Shown piece by piece: positions 33,673 through 42,872 of a stretch of DNA of 64,000 nucleotides. The notes beneath the pieces are model-generated. The model worked only from the letters and a program-made list of their open reading frames with translations. It had not been told where the DNA came from and did not search any database. The position numbers and the translations under genes were made by a program. The stretch's first letter is position 1, and every line of letters starts with the position of its first letter. Origin of the DNA: Pseudomonadota bacterium (lineage in GTDB: Bacteria > Chloroflexota > UBA6077 > JAJPHF01); NCBI GenBank assembly GCA_021325365.1, contig JAJPHF010000147.1, positions 1-64,000 on the forward strand, read 5' to 3'.

Positions 33673-34785
33673 TCAGCGAAGCTGGAAGATCTCCTTCCAG
33701 GTCTTCTCGTACTGACTGACCTGGGCCATGTCGTCGGGGCCAAGCGCGTATATGTGCGCGGGGCTGATGTCGTCGAGGGCCGGCACGTCGGGCCGCGCGG
33801 GCGCGCGCCCGCCCTCGGCGTACGCTTGCTGGCCCTCGGCGCTCGCCGTCCAGCGCTCCCAGAGCATCGCCGTGTACGGATGGGGCGCGTCCTGGAACGC
33901 CGCCGTGGCCACCACCTGGCCGATGCCCTCGGTGCGCATGAAGTCCACCGGAGCGCCTTTCTTCATGCGTGCCGGGTAGTGGTGGGCGTAGCAGGTGATG
34001 CACGCCGCCGCCTGCCCGGCCACCACCAGCTCGGCCAGGTCGGAGTGGCCCTTGTGGAACTCCACGTTGTTCGCCGCGATGGCCCGCAGCACGGCGGCCG
34101 CTTGCTCCTCGCTGCCGTGCTTGCGAGCGAGCGCCAGGAACAGCTCCACGTCGCGCGGCTCGGCGATCAGGCGGTTCTTCCACTTCGGGTCGGCGAAGTC
34201 GTCGAACTGCGTCGGCGCCTCGTCGGGCCTCACCAGGTTCGTGTTCCAGGCCGGCACGATGAACTGGAGGTCCGAGGCGAACCAGTACGTCCCCCGCTCG
34301 TCCTCCGGGATCGCTTGCGCCTCGGTCGGAATGTCCTGCAGGAGCAGGCGCTGCTGGTTGAGCTGCAGCACGTAGTCGACGCTCGCGTTGAACACGTCGC
34401 CCAGCACCTTGCCGCCCCGCGCCTCGCTCACCGCGCGGGCCACGAGCTTGTCGGCCGTGCCGTTCACGAACTCCACCTTCACGCCCGGGAAGCGCTGCTC
34501 GAAGGCCGGCAGGATCTTGTCGGCGTTCACCGTCGCCATCGTGCTGTAGAAGCTGAGCGTGCCCCCCTCGTCCTTGGCCTTCGCGTATAGCTCGTCCAGT
34601 GGCAGCGTCTTGGCGACAGCAAAGGCGTTGGGCGCCGCCGCGGCCGGCGCATCGCCCGCGCCTGCGGCGGTGCGGCCACCGGCGGCGCCCGGTCCGGGGC
34701 GCGCGCCCGGCCCGCAGGCGGTCGCCAGCAGCGCGAGCGTCAGGAGTAGCAGGCCGGCGCGGCGCGTCAGGCGGCGAACGGTCAT
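33673..34785 (-). CDS. Iron-type ABC substrate-binding lipoprotein 1
   Basis: A 370-residue extracellular binding protein. ATG 34785 follows GGAGGACC. Lipoprotein signal (LLLLTLALLATAC), then an FbpA/PotD-like fold: LSFYSTMATVNADKILPAFEQRFPGVKVEFVNG, DVFNASVDYVLQLNQQ, PAWNTNLVRPDEAPTQFDDFADP. Both this protein and its tandem neighbour carry CxTCYxHHYPxRxKKGAPV, where usual family members have a Tyr-Tyr segment; the Cys/His cluster could bind a metal or haem. It follows the paralogous gene by 64 bases. Transport components are probably the permease and ATPase at 28482-31304. Substrate is unproven. Confidence 0.88.
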   Translation of the reverse strand: MTVRRLTRRAGLLLLTLALLATACGPGARPGPGAAGGRTAAGAGDAPAAAAPNAFAVAKTLPLDELYAKAKDEGGTLSFYSTMATVNADKILPAFEQRFPGVKVEFVNGTADKLVARAVSEARGGKVLGDVFNASVDYVLQLNQQRLLLQDIPTEAQAIPEDERGTYWFASDLQFIVPAWNTNLVRPDEAPTQFDDFADPKWKNRLIAEPRDVELFLALARKHGSEEQAAAVLRAIAANNVEFHKGHSDLAELVVAGQAAACITCYAHHYPARMKKGAPVDFMRTEGIGQVVATAAFQDAPHPYTAMLWERWTASAEGQQAYAEGGRAPARPDVPALDDISPAHIYALGPDDMAQVSQYEKTWKEIFQLR

Positions 34786-34849
34786 CGGTCCTCCGGTTCT
34801 GCCCCGGCGCCACAGCGCCCGGGCGGGCGCCCCCGCGCGGCCGGCACCG

Positions 34850-35953
34850 CTAGCGGATCTGGAAGACATCTTTCCAGACCCGCTGGTACTTGGGCGCGTC
34901 GGCCATGTCCTCGGGCGTCAGGGCGTAGATGGTCTCGGGGCGCGTCTTGTCGCGCGGCGCCACGCTCGGTAGGCCGGGCGTGCGGCCGCCGTCGGCGTAG
35001 GCTTGCTGGCCATCGGGCGAGTGGATCCACCGCTGCCACAGCATCGCGGTATAGGGATGCGGCGCGTCTTTCAGGATGGCGGTGCCATTCACGATCCCCA
35101 CGCCCTCGGTCAGCATGTAGTCGACCGGCGCGCCCTTCTTGATGCGGCCGGGGTAGTGGTGCGAGTAGCAGGTGAGACAGGCGGCGGCCTGCCCGGCCAC
35201 CACCAGCTCGGCCAGGTCGGAGTGGCCCTTGTGGAACTCCACGTTGTTCGCCGCGATCCGCTTGATGAGGTCGGTCGCCTGGTTGTCGTCGTGATACTTC
35301 CGCAGGCTGAGGCCCATCAGTAGCTCGGCGTCGCGCGGCTCGGCGATCAGGCGGTTCTTCCACCGCGGGTCGGCGAAGTCCTCGAACCGCGTCGGCGCCT
35401 CGTCCGGCCTCACCAGGTTCGTGTTCCAGGCGGGGACGATGTAGATCACGTCCGCCGCGATCCAGTACTGGCCGCGCAGCCCCTCGGGGTAGGCGTCCGC
35501 CTCGGGGGGCACGCGCTGGTAGAAGACGCCCTGCTGGTTGAGCTGCTGCACGTAGTCGGCCGGGCAGTCGAAGATGTCGGCGAGCGTCCGGCCGCCGCGC
35601 CCCTCGGCGATGATGCGCGCCGCGAGCGCGTCGCACGTGGCGTCCACGTGGTCGACCTTCACGCCCGGGAAGCGCTGCTCGAAGGCCGGCAGGATCACCT
35701 CGGCGTTGATCTCGGCGAGCGCCCCATAATAGGCGAGCGGCGCGTTCTCGGCCTTGGCCTGCGCGTACAGCTGGTCGATGGGCATCGTGAGGGCCGCGTC
35801 GAGCGCGGTGCTCGACGCGCCAGGCGCGGCGCCGGCTGGCGCCGCGCGGTCCGCCCCCGGCTGGGCCGCCGGGGCCGTCGGGCGCGTCGCGCCGGCACAG
35901 GCCGCGAGCAGCCACGTCGCCGCGATCAGGGCGCCGAGCGCGCTGCGTCCCAT
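34850..35953 (-). CDS. Iron-type ABC substrate-binding lipoprotein 2 (tandem paralogue)
   Basis: A 367-residue paralogue of the next gene downstream. GGGAGGATAG precedes the ATG; lipoprotein signal LIAATWLLAAC. The same blocks recur (NAEVILPAFEQRFPGVKVDHV, VPAWNTNLVRPDEAPTRFEDF, NRLIAEPRDAELL, IAANNVEFHKGHSDLAELVVAGQAAACLTC), the latter almost identical between the two. Extra Cys residues (ATCDAL, FDCPADY) occur only here. The tandem pair arose by duplication and may differ in ligand range. An ornithine-cyclodeaminase homologue lies 115 bases upstream on the same strand. Confidence 0.88.
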   Translation of the reverse strand: MGRSALGALIAATWLLAACAGATRPTAPAAQPGADRAAPAGAAPGASSTALDAALTMPIDQLYAQAKAENAPLAYYGALAEINAEVILPAFEQRFPGVKVDHVDATCDALAARIIAEGRGGRTLADIFDCPADYVQQLNQQGVFYQRVPPEADAYPEGLRGQYWIAADVIYIVPAWNTNLVRPDEAPTRFEDFADPRWKNRLIAEPRDAELLMGLSLRKYHDDNQATDLIKRIAANNVEFHKGHSDLAELVVAGQAAACLTCYSHHYPGRIKKGAPVDYMLTEGVGIVNGTAILKDAPHPYTAMLWQRWIHSPDGQQAYADGGRTPGLPSVAPRDKTRPETIYALTPEDMADAPKYQRVWKDVFQIR

Positions 35954-36068
35954 CCTATCCTCCCTCTGTCGCCCGCTGGCGCGTCGGCGCTGGGCACGCG
36001 GCCGCCAGCCGTTGTCGCCGTGCCCAGCACGCGCGGGCGGCGTGCGCTCCGGCCCGGCCGCCGGCCGC

Positions 36069-37157
36069 TCAGTCGCGGATGTCCTGCAAGAACCACTCGG
36101 TCGGCAGCTCCTGGCCCACGCCCGCCTGGCGCGCGAGGCGCTGGGTCCGGCCGGCGACGGCGGCGAATTGGAGCCCTTGGGTGCCCGTGTTGATGAACAT
36201 GGTGACCTGCCGGTCGTCCGTCCGGCCCGGCTGGCGGCCCGCCACTACGTCGACCAGCAGCGGGAAGTTGTCGCGCTCCTCCGGGCGGCTGCGCGGGATG
36301 CGCGCGCGCTCCTCCGGTTGCCCGGCCACGTAGGCGGCCATGGCGCTGCGCGGCCACTCCATGTCCGGCACGTCGGCGCCCGGCTTGATCGTCTGCCAGC
36401 CTAGCTGCACGATCACGTCGGCGCGGTCGAGCATGGCCCGGTCCATCTCGCGGCGCGTGACGCACGTCATGTGGGCGCCGTCGGCCACCCACGCGGCATC
36501 GAAGGTCGGGAGCATCGAGTCGGTGGCGGTGACGACGATGTCCGCGCCGCGCACGGCCTCCTCGGCCGTATTCACCGGCCAGAGCTGCATGCGCAGCTCG
36601 TCGCTCACCCGTGCGGCGAACTGCTCGCGGTGCGCCGGCGTCGGGCTGTACACCTTGCCGCCGCGCAGCGGCCGCGCCGCCGCGATGGCTTGCAGGTAGG
36701 TGTGCGCCATGCCGCCCGAGCCGAGCACTCCCACGGTCGCCGCGTCCTTGCGCGCCAGCACGTCCACCCCCAGCCCCGCGCTGGCGCCCACGCGCATGTG
36801 CTGCAAGTAGCCGTCCTGGACGATGGCGAGCGGCTCGCCGGTGCTCGCGCGGTACACCAGGATAATGCCCGAGTAGGTCCCGGGCTGCATGCAGTACTTC
36901 TCTTCGGTGGCGCCACCGGGCCAGGAGACGACGTCCGACTTGATGCGGCAGGCCACCACGTCCTCGCTCCGGCAGTAGCCGGTCATGCTGCCCCAGCGAT
37001 AGTAGTCGTCGTCGCGGCCGGTCGGGGCATACAGGTCGATGCGGGGAATGTAGGCGGCATCGCCGCGGGCCAGATCGGCGTAGCCCCGGCGCAGCGCGTC
37101 CAGCGTCTCGCGCATGTCCAGCACGCGCTGCACGTCGGCGTTCGTCAAGTAGAGCAT
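36069..37157 (-). CDS. Ornithine cyclodeaminase/mu-crystallin family protein
   Basis: A 362-residue NAD(P)-dependent enzyme; GGGGAG precedes the ATG at 37157. Rossmann motif VLGSGGMAHTYLQAI (about 150-164), substrate-region Arg and Lys in VACRIKSDVVSW, and Asp in VVTATDSMLPTF fit the family, which includes ornithine cyclodeaminase, alanine dehydrogenase and imine or opine reductases. The stretch RDDDYYRWGSMTGYCRSEDVVACRIK is characteristic of a poorly studied subgroup near ABC transporters. Reaction unknown; reduction or deamination of an imported amino-acid-like compound is inference. Confidence 0.88.
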   Translation of the reverse strand: MLYLTNADVQRVLDMRETLDALRRGYADLARGDAAYIPRIDLYAPTGRDDDYYRWGSMTGYCRSEDVVACRIKSDVVSWPGGATEEKYCMQPGTYSGIILVYRASTGEPLAIVQDGYLQHMRVGASAGLGVDVLARKDAATVGVLGSGGMAHTYLQAIAAARPLRGGKVYSPTPAHREQFAARVSDELRMQLWPVNTAEEAVRGADIVVTATDSMLPTFDAAWVADGAHMTCVTRREMDRAMLDRADVIVQLGWQTIKPGADVPDMEWPRSAMAAYVAGQPEERARIPRSRPEERDNFPLLVDVVAGRQPGRTDDRQVTMFINTGTQGLQFAAVAGRTQRLARQAGVGQELPTEWFLQDIRD

Positions 37158-38090
37158 GTGGCACTCCCCGGCGCGAGGGTGCCCCAATCCTACTGACTGG
37201 CCGCGGTCAGGAGCAAGGCCGCGCAGTGCCGCGGCTGCCCGCTACCTCTTGCGCCCACGAAGGCGCCGACCCTCTCGGCAAGCCGCCATCGAGTTCGGCC
37301 GCAATATTCTACGGGAAACCCATTTGCCGCCTAGCACCACTTGCCGCGGCAGCACCCGTTGCCTCGTCGTGCGCCCCCACCGGCGGCGCTCGCGGCGCCG
37401 CCGCCGGTCGCCCCTCCGGACGACCGCCCCTCGCCAATGCATTCTCTTGTAGGGCCGCTGCTTGCTGCGCCCTGCCCCGTCACCGCCCGGCCCCAGGAGA
37501 GGGAGGGGAGAGGGGTGAGGTCCGGCCCTCCCCCTCTCCCCCTGGGAGAGGGTCGGGGTGAGGGCGCGCTCCGGCAACTAAACGCCGGATTCGATAGGCA
37601 AGGCCGCGAGGCGCGCGGTAGGGCCCGCCGTCCGGCGCGACGTGGTCGCCGTCCTTGCCCGTACACGCCTCCCCCGCGCCCGCCGCCCGCGCCCGGCCCG
37701 GGGCCCGCCCCGCCGGCTCGGCCCGCGGCAGGCCAGCGGGGGAGTATCGTACGGGGTAAACGATGCGACCTTCCGCGCCCGACCAGCACGCGCAGACCCG
37801 CGCCCGGCCTACCATTTAACCACCCAGTAAAGGAGCATCGTTTGACCGTTCCTCGGCTAAAATTACGCACCCGCGTGCGGGACCGCCGCTGCGCGCGCGC
37901 CCCTGCCACGCCGCCAGCCCCTGGAGCACGCCCCTGTGGCGGGCAGCGGTTTGGGGACTTGCGCTCCCGGTCGGCAGTTACTACCCTTGTACACGCGTGC
38001 ATCCCGCATTCAGTGTTTTGCCGGGCGCGCTCCGTCGCCACCAGAGACCGATCGTGCCCCTCGACGCGCCACACGGTGAGGGTGTCCAAC
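37158..38090. other. Intergenic region before the liv operon
   Basis: About 930 bases between divergent genes. It contains one CCCTCTCCC repeat locus (about 37485-37602). From 37815 to 37870 there is a lower-GC patch with TTGACC (37842-37847) but no well-spaced -10. No intact gene is seen. Confidence 0.5.
37485..37602. repeat. CCCTCTCCC/GGGAGAGGG repeat element
   Basis: Units at about 37493-37520 and 37527-37565. The right border AAACGCCGGATTCGATAGG (37579-37597) matches the border sequence of the 8.0, 25.8 and 32.8 kb loci. No convincing left border is seen. Confidence 0.75.
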
Positions 38091-39281
38091 ATGAAGATCA
38101 TGGGTCTATCGGTACTGATCGCGTTGAGCCTGCTGCTGAGTGGCTGTGGCAGCGGCGCCGCGCCAGGCGCCCAGCCGGCCAGCTCTCCCCAGAGCGCCGG
38201 GCAGGGTGCGGCGTCCGCGGGCGGGCTGAGCGGAGAGATCCCCGTGGGCGCCGTGTGGTCGCTGACCGGGGCCGCGGCCGTCTACGGCACCGTCCAGAAG
38301 AACGCCGCTGACCTGGCGACGGACGAGATCAACCGCTCCGGCTTCCTCGGTTCCGCCAAGCTGAAGCTGATCACCGAGGACGATCGCTCCACCCGCGAGG
38401 GCGGGATCGCGGCCTTCGAGAAGCTGCTCAATCGCGACCGCGTGGCGGCGATTCTCGGCCCCACCCTCTCCAACACCGCGCGGGCGACCGATCCGATGGC
38501 CCAGGACAAGGGCATCGTGGTGCTCGGCGTGTCCAACACGGCCGACGGCATCGTGGAGATTGGCGACTTCGTCTTCCGCGACAGCCTGCCCGAGAGCGAC
38601 GTGCAACCGAACACGATCCGCGTGACCAAGGACAAGCTGGGCTACCGGCGCGTCGCCGTGCTCTACGGCGACGACGACGCCTTCACCAAGGCCGGCTACG
38701 ACGTGTTCAGCAAGGCGCTGGCCGATGCCGGCGTCCAGGTGGTCGCGACGGAGACGTTCAAGAAGGGCGACACCGACTTCTCGGCGCAGCTGACGAAGAT
38801 TCGGAGCGCCAACCCCGACGCGATCGTCCTGTCGGCGCTCGCCGAGGAGGCCGCGGGCATCATGACCCAGGCCCGCCAGCTCGGCATACCGACCTCGGTC
38901 CCGTTCATCGGGGGCAACGGCCTCAACTCGCCGCAGCTCGCCCAGCTGGCGGGCTCGGCCGCCCAGGGCGCGATCTCCGGGGCCGCCTGGTTCATCTCGA
39001 ACGACACGCCCGGCAACGCCGCGTTCGTGCAGGCTTACCGCGACCGGTACGGCAGCGATCCGGACCAGTTCGCCGCCCAAGCCTACACGGGCGTGTACCT
39101 GCTCGCCACCGCGCTGAAGAACGCCGGCTCGAGCAACCCGCGCGCGATCCGCGACGCGCTGGCGCAGCTCAAGGACGTGCCGACGGTGCTCGGCTCGTTC
39201 TCCTTCGACCCGAGCCGCAACCCGGTGCACCCTCCCGTCGTGCAGATCGTCCAGGACGGCAAGTTCACTCTCTTCAAGTAG
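38091..39281 (+). CDS. livK: Branched-chain amino acid ABC transporter, substrate-binding protein
   Basis: A 396-residue lipoprotein (LSVLIALSLLLSGC) of the LivJ/LivK class I binding fold. Characteristic blocks: IPVGAVWSLTGAAAVYGTVQKNAADLATDEIN, EDDRSTREGGIAAFEKLLNRDRVAAILGP, RVAVLYGDDDAFTKAGYDVF and the C-terminal GSFSFDPSRNPVHPPVVQIVQDGKF. It binds branched-chain or other hydrophobic amino acids outside the cell and feeds LivHM. ATG 38091 was chosen because it gives a proper lipoprotein signal. First gene of livKHMGF. Confidence 0.93.
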   Translation: MKIMGLSVLIALSLLLSGCGSGAAPGAQPASSPQSAGQGAASAGGLSGEIPVGAVWSLTGAAAVYGTVQKNAADLATDEINRSGFLGSAKLKLITEDDRSTREGGIAAFEKLLNRDRVAAILGPTLSNTARATDPMAQDKGIVVLGVSNTADGIVEIGDFVFRDSLPESDVQPNTIRVTKDKLGYRRVAVLYGDDDAFTKAGYDVFSKALADAGVQVVATETFKKGDTDFSAQLTKIRSANPDAIVLSALAEEAAGIMTQARQLGIPTSVPFIGGNGLNSPQLAQLAGSAAQGAISGAAWFISNDTPGNAAFVQAYRDRYGSDPDQFAAQAYTGVYLLATALKNAGSSNPRAIRDALAQLKDVPTVLGSFSFDPSRNPVHPPVVQIVQDGKFTLFK

Positions 39282-39335
39282 CGCGCCGGAACGAGGCCCG
39301 CGCGCATCCGCCGCACCCGCGCGAGTCGGAGAGAC

Positions 39336-40391
39336 ATGGAGCAGCTTCCGCAGCAGCTCGTGAACGGCATCTGGCAGGGGGCGGGCCTGGCGCTCTTTGC
39401 GCTCGGCTTCGCGCTGGTGTTCGGGCTGCTCGACGTGGTGAACCTGGCCCACGGCGCGACCTACATGTGGGGCGCCTTCTTCGGGCTCGTCTGCGTCACG
39501 CGCCTCGGCTGGCCGCTCTGGGCTGCGATCCCGGCGGCGATGATCGGCGCCGGCCTGCTCGCGGTCCTGCTCGAGCGGCTCGCCTTCAAGCCGCTGCGCA
39601 CGCTGACCACGGGCAGCCTGGTCCTCTGGGGCGGCTTTCTCGTGCTACTCCTCGGGTTCGTCGGCGTCCGCCAGGAGGAGGTTCGGGCGGGACTGCTGGG
39701 GCTGGGCGCGGCCCTCATGCTGCTCGGGCTAGTGCAGGATTACCGCGCCCCGCGGCCACTGCTGCAGCGGTCGATGCCCTATCTGGCGCCCATGATTGCT
39801 TCGATTGGCGCCTCGACTATCCTCGTGAGCCTGGCCCAGGGACTCTTCGGCGCGCAGCCGTCGCGTTTCCCGCCGGACCTGTTTCCCACGACGCCGTACC
39901 CGCTGGGACAAGCCGCCGTCATCGCCCCGATCCAGCTCCTGGTGCTCGCCGTCGCGCTCGTTCTGATGATCGGCCTGCACCTCCTGATCGCCCGGACGCA
40001 GACCGGCCGAGCGATCCGTGCGATTGCCTGGAGCGAGCGCACCGCTCGCCTGCTCGGCATCAACGCCGATCTGGTGATCGCGCAGACGTTCTTCGTCTCG
40101 GGCGCGCTGGCCGGCGCCTCCGGCGCACTGCTCGGCCTGGCGTTCAACCGCATCGAGCCGACGATGGGCAGCCAGATCGAGCTGGCGGGGCTTACCGTCA
40201 TCGTGGTGGGCGGCATGTCGAGCATCGGCGGGACGGTCGTCGCCGCCTTCCTGGTGGGCCTGCTGCGCGTGCTCGGGGTCGCCTACGTCGATAGCAGCTT
40301 CCGCGACGCGCTCGTCTTCGCCCTGCTCATCCTCGTCCTGCTGGCGCGCCCACAGGGGCTGTTCGGCCGCGCCAACAGCACCCGCGCCTGA
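39336..40391 (+). CDS. livH: Branched-chain amino acid ABC transporter permease LivH
   Basis: A 351-residue permease with GGAGAGAC before the ATG. It begins QQLVNGIWQGAGLALFALGFALVFGLLDVVNLAHGA, the LivH N-terminal motif, and has about nine membrane helices. The EAA-like cytoplasmic loop reads TQTGRAIRAIAWSERTARLLGINAD. A 55-residue insertion (about 90-145, GFVGVRQEEVRAGLLGLGAALMLLG and following) makes it longer than the usual 290-300 residues and adds a hydrophobic segment. It lies 54 bases after livK. Confidence 0.93.
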   Translation: MEQLPQQLVNGIWQGAGLALFALGFALVFGLLDVVNLAHGATYMWGAFFGLVCVTRLGWPLWAAIPAAMIGAGLLAVLLERLAFKPLRTLTTGSLVLWGGFLVLLLGFVGVRQEEVRAGLLGLGAALMLLGLVQDYRAPRPLLQRSMPYLAPMIASIGASTILVSLAQGLFGAQPSRFPPDLFPTTPYPLGQAAVIAPIQLLVLAVALVLMIGLHLLIARTQTGRAIRAIAWSERTARLLGINADLVIAQTFFVSGALAGASGALLGLAFNRIEPTMGSQIELAGLTVIVVGGMSSIGGTVVAAFLVGLLRVLGVAYVDSSFRDALVFALLILVLLARPQGLFGRANSTRA

Positions 40392-40406
40392 GGAGAAGCC
40401 GGGCCG

Positions 40407-41384
40407 ATGCTCCAGTTCCTGCTGGACCACATCTCGACGGTCGACTTCATCCTGCTCAACGTCGCCCTCGGCCTGAGCATCTACCTGACGCTCGCGGTCG
40501 GCCTGCTCTCGCTGGCCAACGCCGGCTTCCTCGCCATCGGCGCCTACACCGCCGCGATCTTGACCGTGCAGGCCGGCTGGCCGCCCGTCGCCGCGCTCCT
40601 CCCCGCGCTGCTCCTCGGCGCGCTCGTCGCGGCGCCGCTCGGCCTCCTCGTCCTGCGCCTCCAGGGCGTCTATCTGGCCATCGCCACCATCGGCTTCGGC
40701 GAGATCGTCCGCATCGTGGCGCTGAACGGCGACAAGCTGCTGCGCCTCGTGAGCGGCGATAGCCGCCTGACCGTCTTCCGCGGCGCCGAGGGCATCACCT
40801 TGCCCTATCGCAGCCCGGTCCTGTTCCTGGGACTGCCCGTCACGACCTGGCAGCTGCTGGTCTACGTGGTCGCCCTGGCCTACCTGCTGGCGATGTTGCA
40901 GCGATCGCGTTACGGCCGGCTCATGGCGGCGATCCGGCTGGATGGCCTGGCGGCCAGCACGCTTGGCGTGGACATCGTCCGCTACCGCCTGCTGGCGTTC
41001 TTGCTCGGTGCGGCGATCGCCGCCGGCGCTGGCGCCCTGAGCGCGCCGGTCGTCCGCGTCATCGATCCGAGCCAGTACGGCTTCAACCGCGCCGTCGACA
41101 TTCTGGCCTACGCCGTCCTGGGGGGCATGACCACCTGGGTCGGGCCGATCGTCGGCGCCACCGTCCTCACCGCATTGCCCGAGGTGCTGCGGCCTCTTCA
41201 GGAGCAGCGCGAGGTCGTGAACGGCCTCCTGCTCTTGTTGTCGATCATTTATCTGCCGCGCGGGCTGGCCGATTCGCGGCTCTGGGGCGGCTGGCGGCAC
41301 TGGCCGACCGCGCTCCGCGAGCGCTTCGCCGGCGGGCCGGCGGCCGAGCCGCTTCCCGTTCCCCCCCGCCGAGGGCCGGGATGA
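40407..41384 (+). CDS. livM: Branched-chain amino acid ABC transporter permease LivM
   Basis: A 325-residue permease; GAGGAGAAG lies 12 bases upstream of the ATG. LALGLSIYLTLAVGLLSLANAGFLAIGAYTAA near the start and the loop RYGRLMAAIRLDGLAASTLGVDIVRYRLLAFLLGA are LivM hallmarks. Its end overlaps the livG start by 4 bases (ATGA), showing translational coupling. Confidence 0.93.
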   Translation: MLQFLLDHISTVDFILLNVALGLSIYLTLAVGLLSLANAGFLAIGAYTAAILTVQAGWPPVAALLPALLLGALVAAPLGLLVLRLQGVYLAIATIGFGEIVRIVALNGDKLLRLVSGDSRLTVFRGAEGITLPYRSPVLFLGLPVTTWQLLVYVVALAYLLAMLQRSRYGRLMAAIRLDGLAASTLGVDIVRYRLLAFLLGAAIAAGAGALSAPVVRVIDPSQYGFNRAVDILAYAVLGGMTTWVGPIVGATVLTALPEVLRPLQEQREVVNGLLLLLSIIYLPRGLADSRLWGGWRHWPTALRERFAGGPAAEPLPVPPRRGPG

Positions 41385-42153
41385 CGGCCGGCGCCCGGTT
41401 GCGGGTCGACCGCATCAGCCTGCACTTCGGCGGGCTCGCAGCCTTGGACGACGTGGCTTTCACCGTGGGCGGCGGCATCTGCGGGCTCATCGGGCCGAAC
41501 GGCGCCGGCAAGACGACGCTGCTCAACGTCGTGAGCGGCGTGCTCCCGCCCTCGCGCGGCGACATCTTCCTCGACGAGCGGCCCACGACCGGACTGCCCC
41601 CACATCGCCTGGCGGCGCTCGGCGTCGCGCGCACCTTCCAGAACGTTCGGCTGTTCGGGGAGCTTTCGGTGCTCGACAACGTACGGCTCGGCTACCACCT
41701 TCATCAGCACAGCACGCTGCTGGAGACCGTGCTGCGCCTGCCGCGGGCCCGTCGCGAGGAGCGCGCGTCAGCGGCGGCCGCGCTGGCGCTGCTCGACCGT
41801 CTGGGCCTGGCCCCCCTCGCCACGGCCGCGGCGAGCGCGCTGGCCTACGGGGATCAGCGGCGCGTGGAGATCGCGCGCGCCCTGGCCCTGGAGCCCCGGC
41901 TGCTGCTGCTCGACGAGCCGGCGGCCGGGCTGAACGCCGCCGAGAGCGAGCAGCTTGGCGACTTCTTGGGCCACCTCCGGGCGCAGGGACTCACCCTCTT
42001 GCTGGTCGAGCACGACATGGACCTCATCATGCGTGTCTGTGACCATATCGTGGTGCTGAACTTCGGCCGCAAGATCGCCGAGGGGCCACCTGCTGTGGTA
42101 CGCGGCGACCGGCGGGTGATCGACGCGTATCTGGGCGAGGAGGAGCCCGCCTG

Positions 42154-42154
<1 letters not shown>
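41381..42154 (+). CDS. livG: Branched-chain amino acid ABC transporter ATP-binding protein LivG
   Basis: A 257-residue ATPase. Walker A GPNGAGKTT, the LivG-type RTFQNVRLFGELSVLDNV Q-loop region, Walker B LLLLDEPAAGLN, switch His (VEHDMDLIM) and C-terminal VIDAYLGEE are present. The signature is degenerate (ALAYGDQRRVEIARAL in place of LSYGQQR), as usual for LivG. The stop overlaps the livF start by one base (TGATG). Confidence 0.94.
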
Positions 42155-42861
<707 letters not shown>

Positions 42862-42872
42862 CCGCGCCCCCG

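Noticed and set aside
37842..37862. TTGACC with TAAAAT as a liv promoter
   Set aside because: Spacing between the two is only about 10 bases, too short for a sigma-70 promoter.
39729..41300. A 523-residue minus-strand frame across livH and livM
   Set aside because: Composition (Gln/Asp/Arg/Gly) is typical of a shadow of hydrophobic coding sequence; livH and livM are certain.
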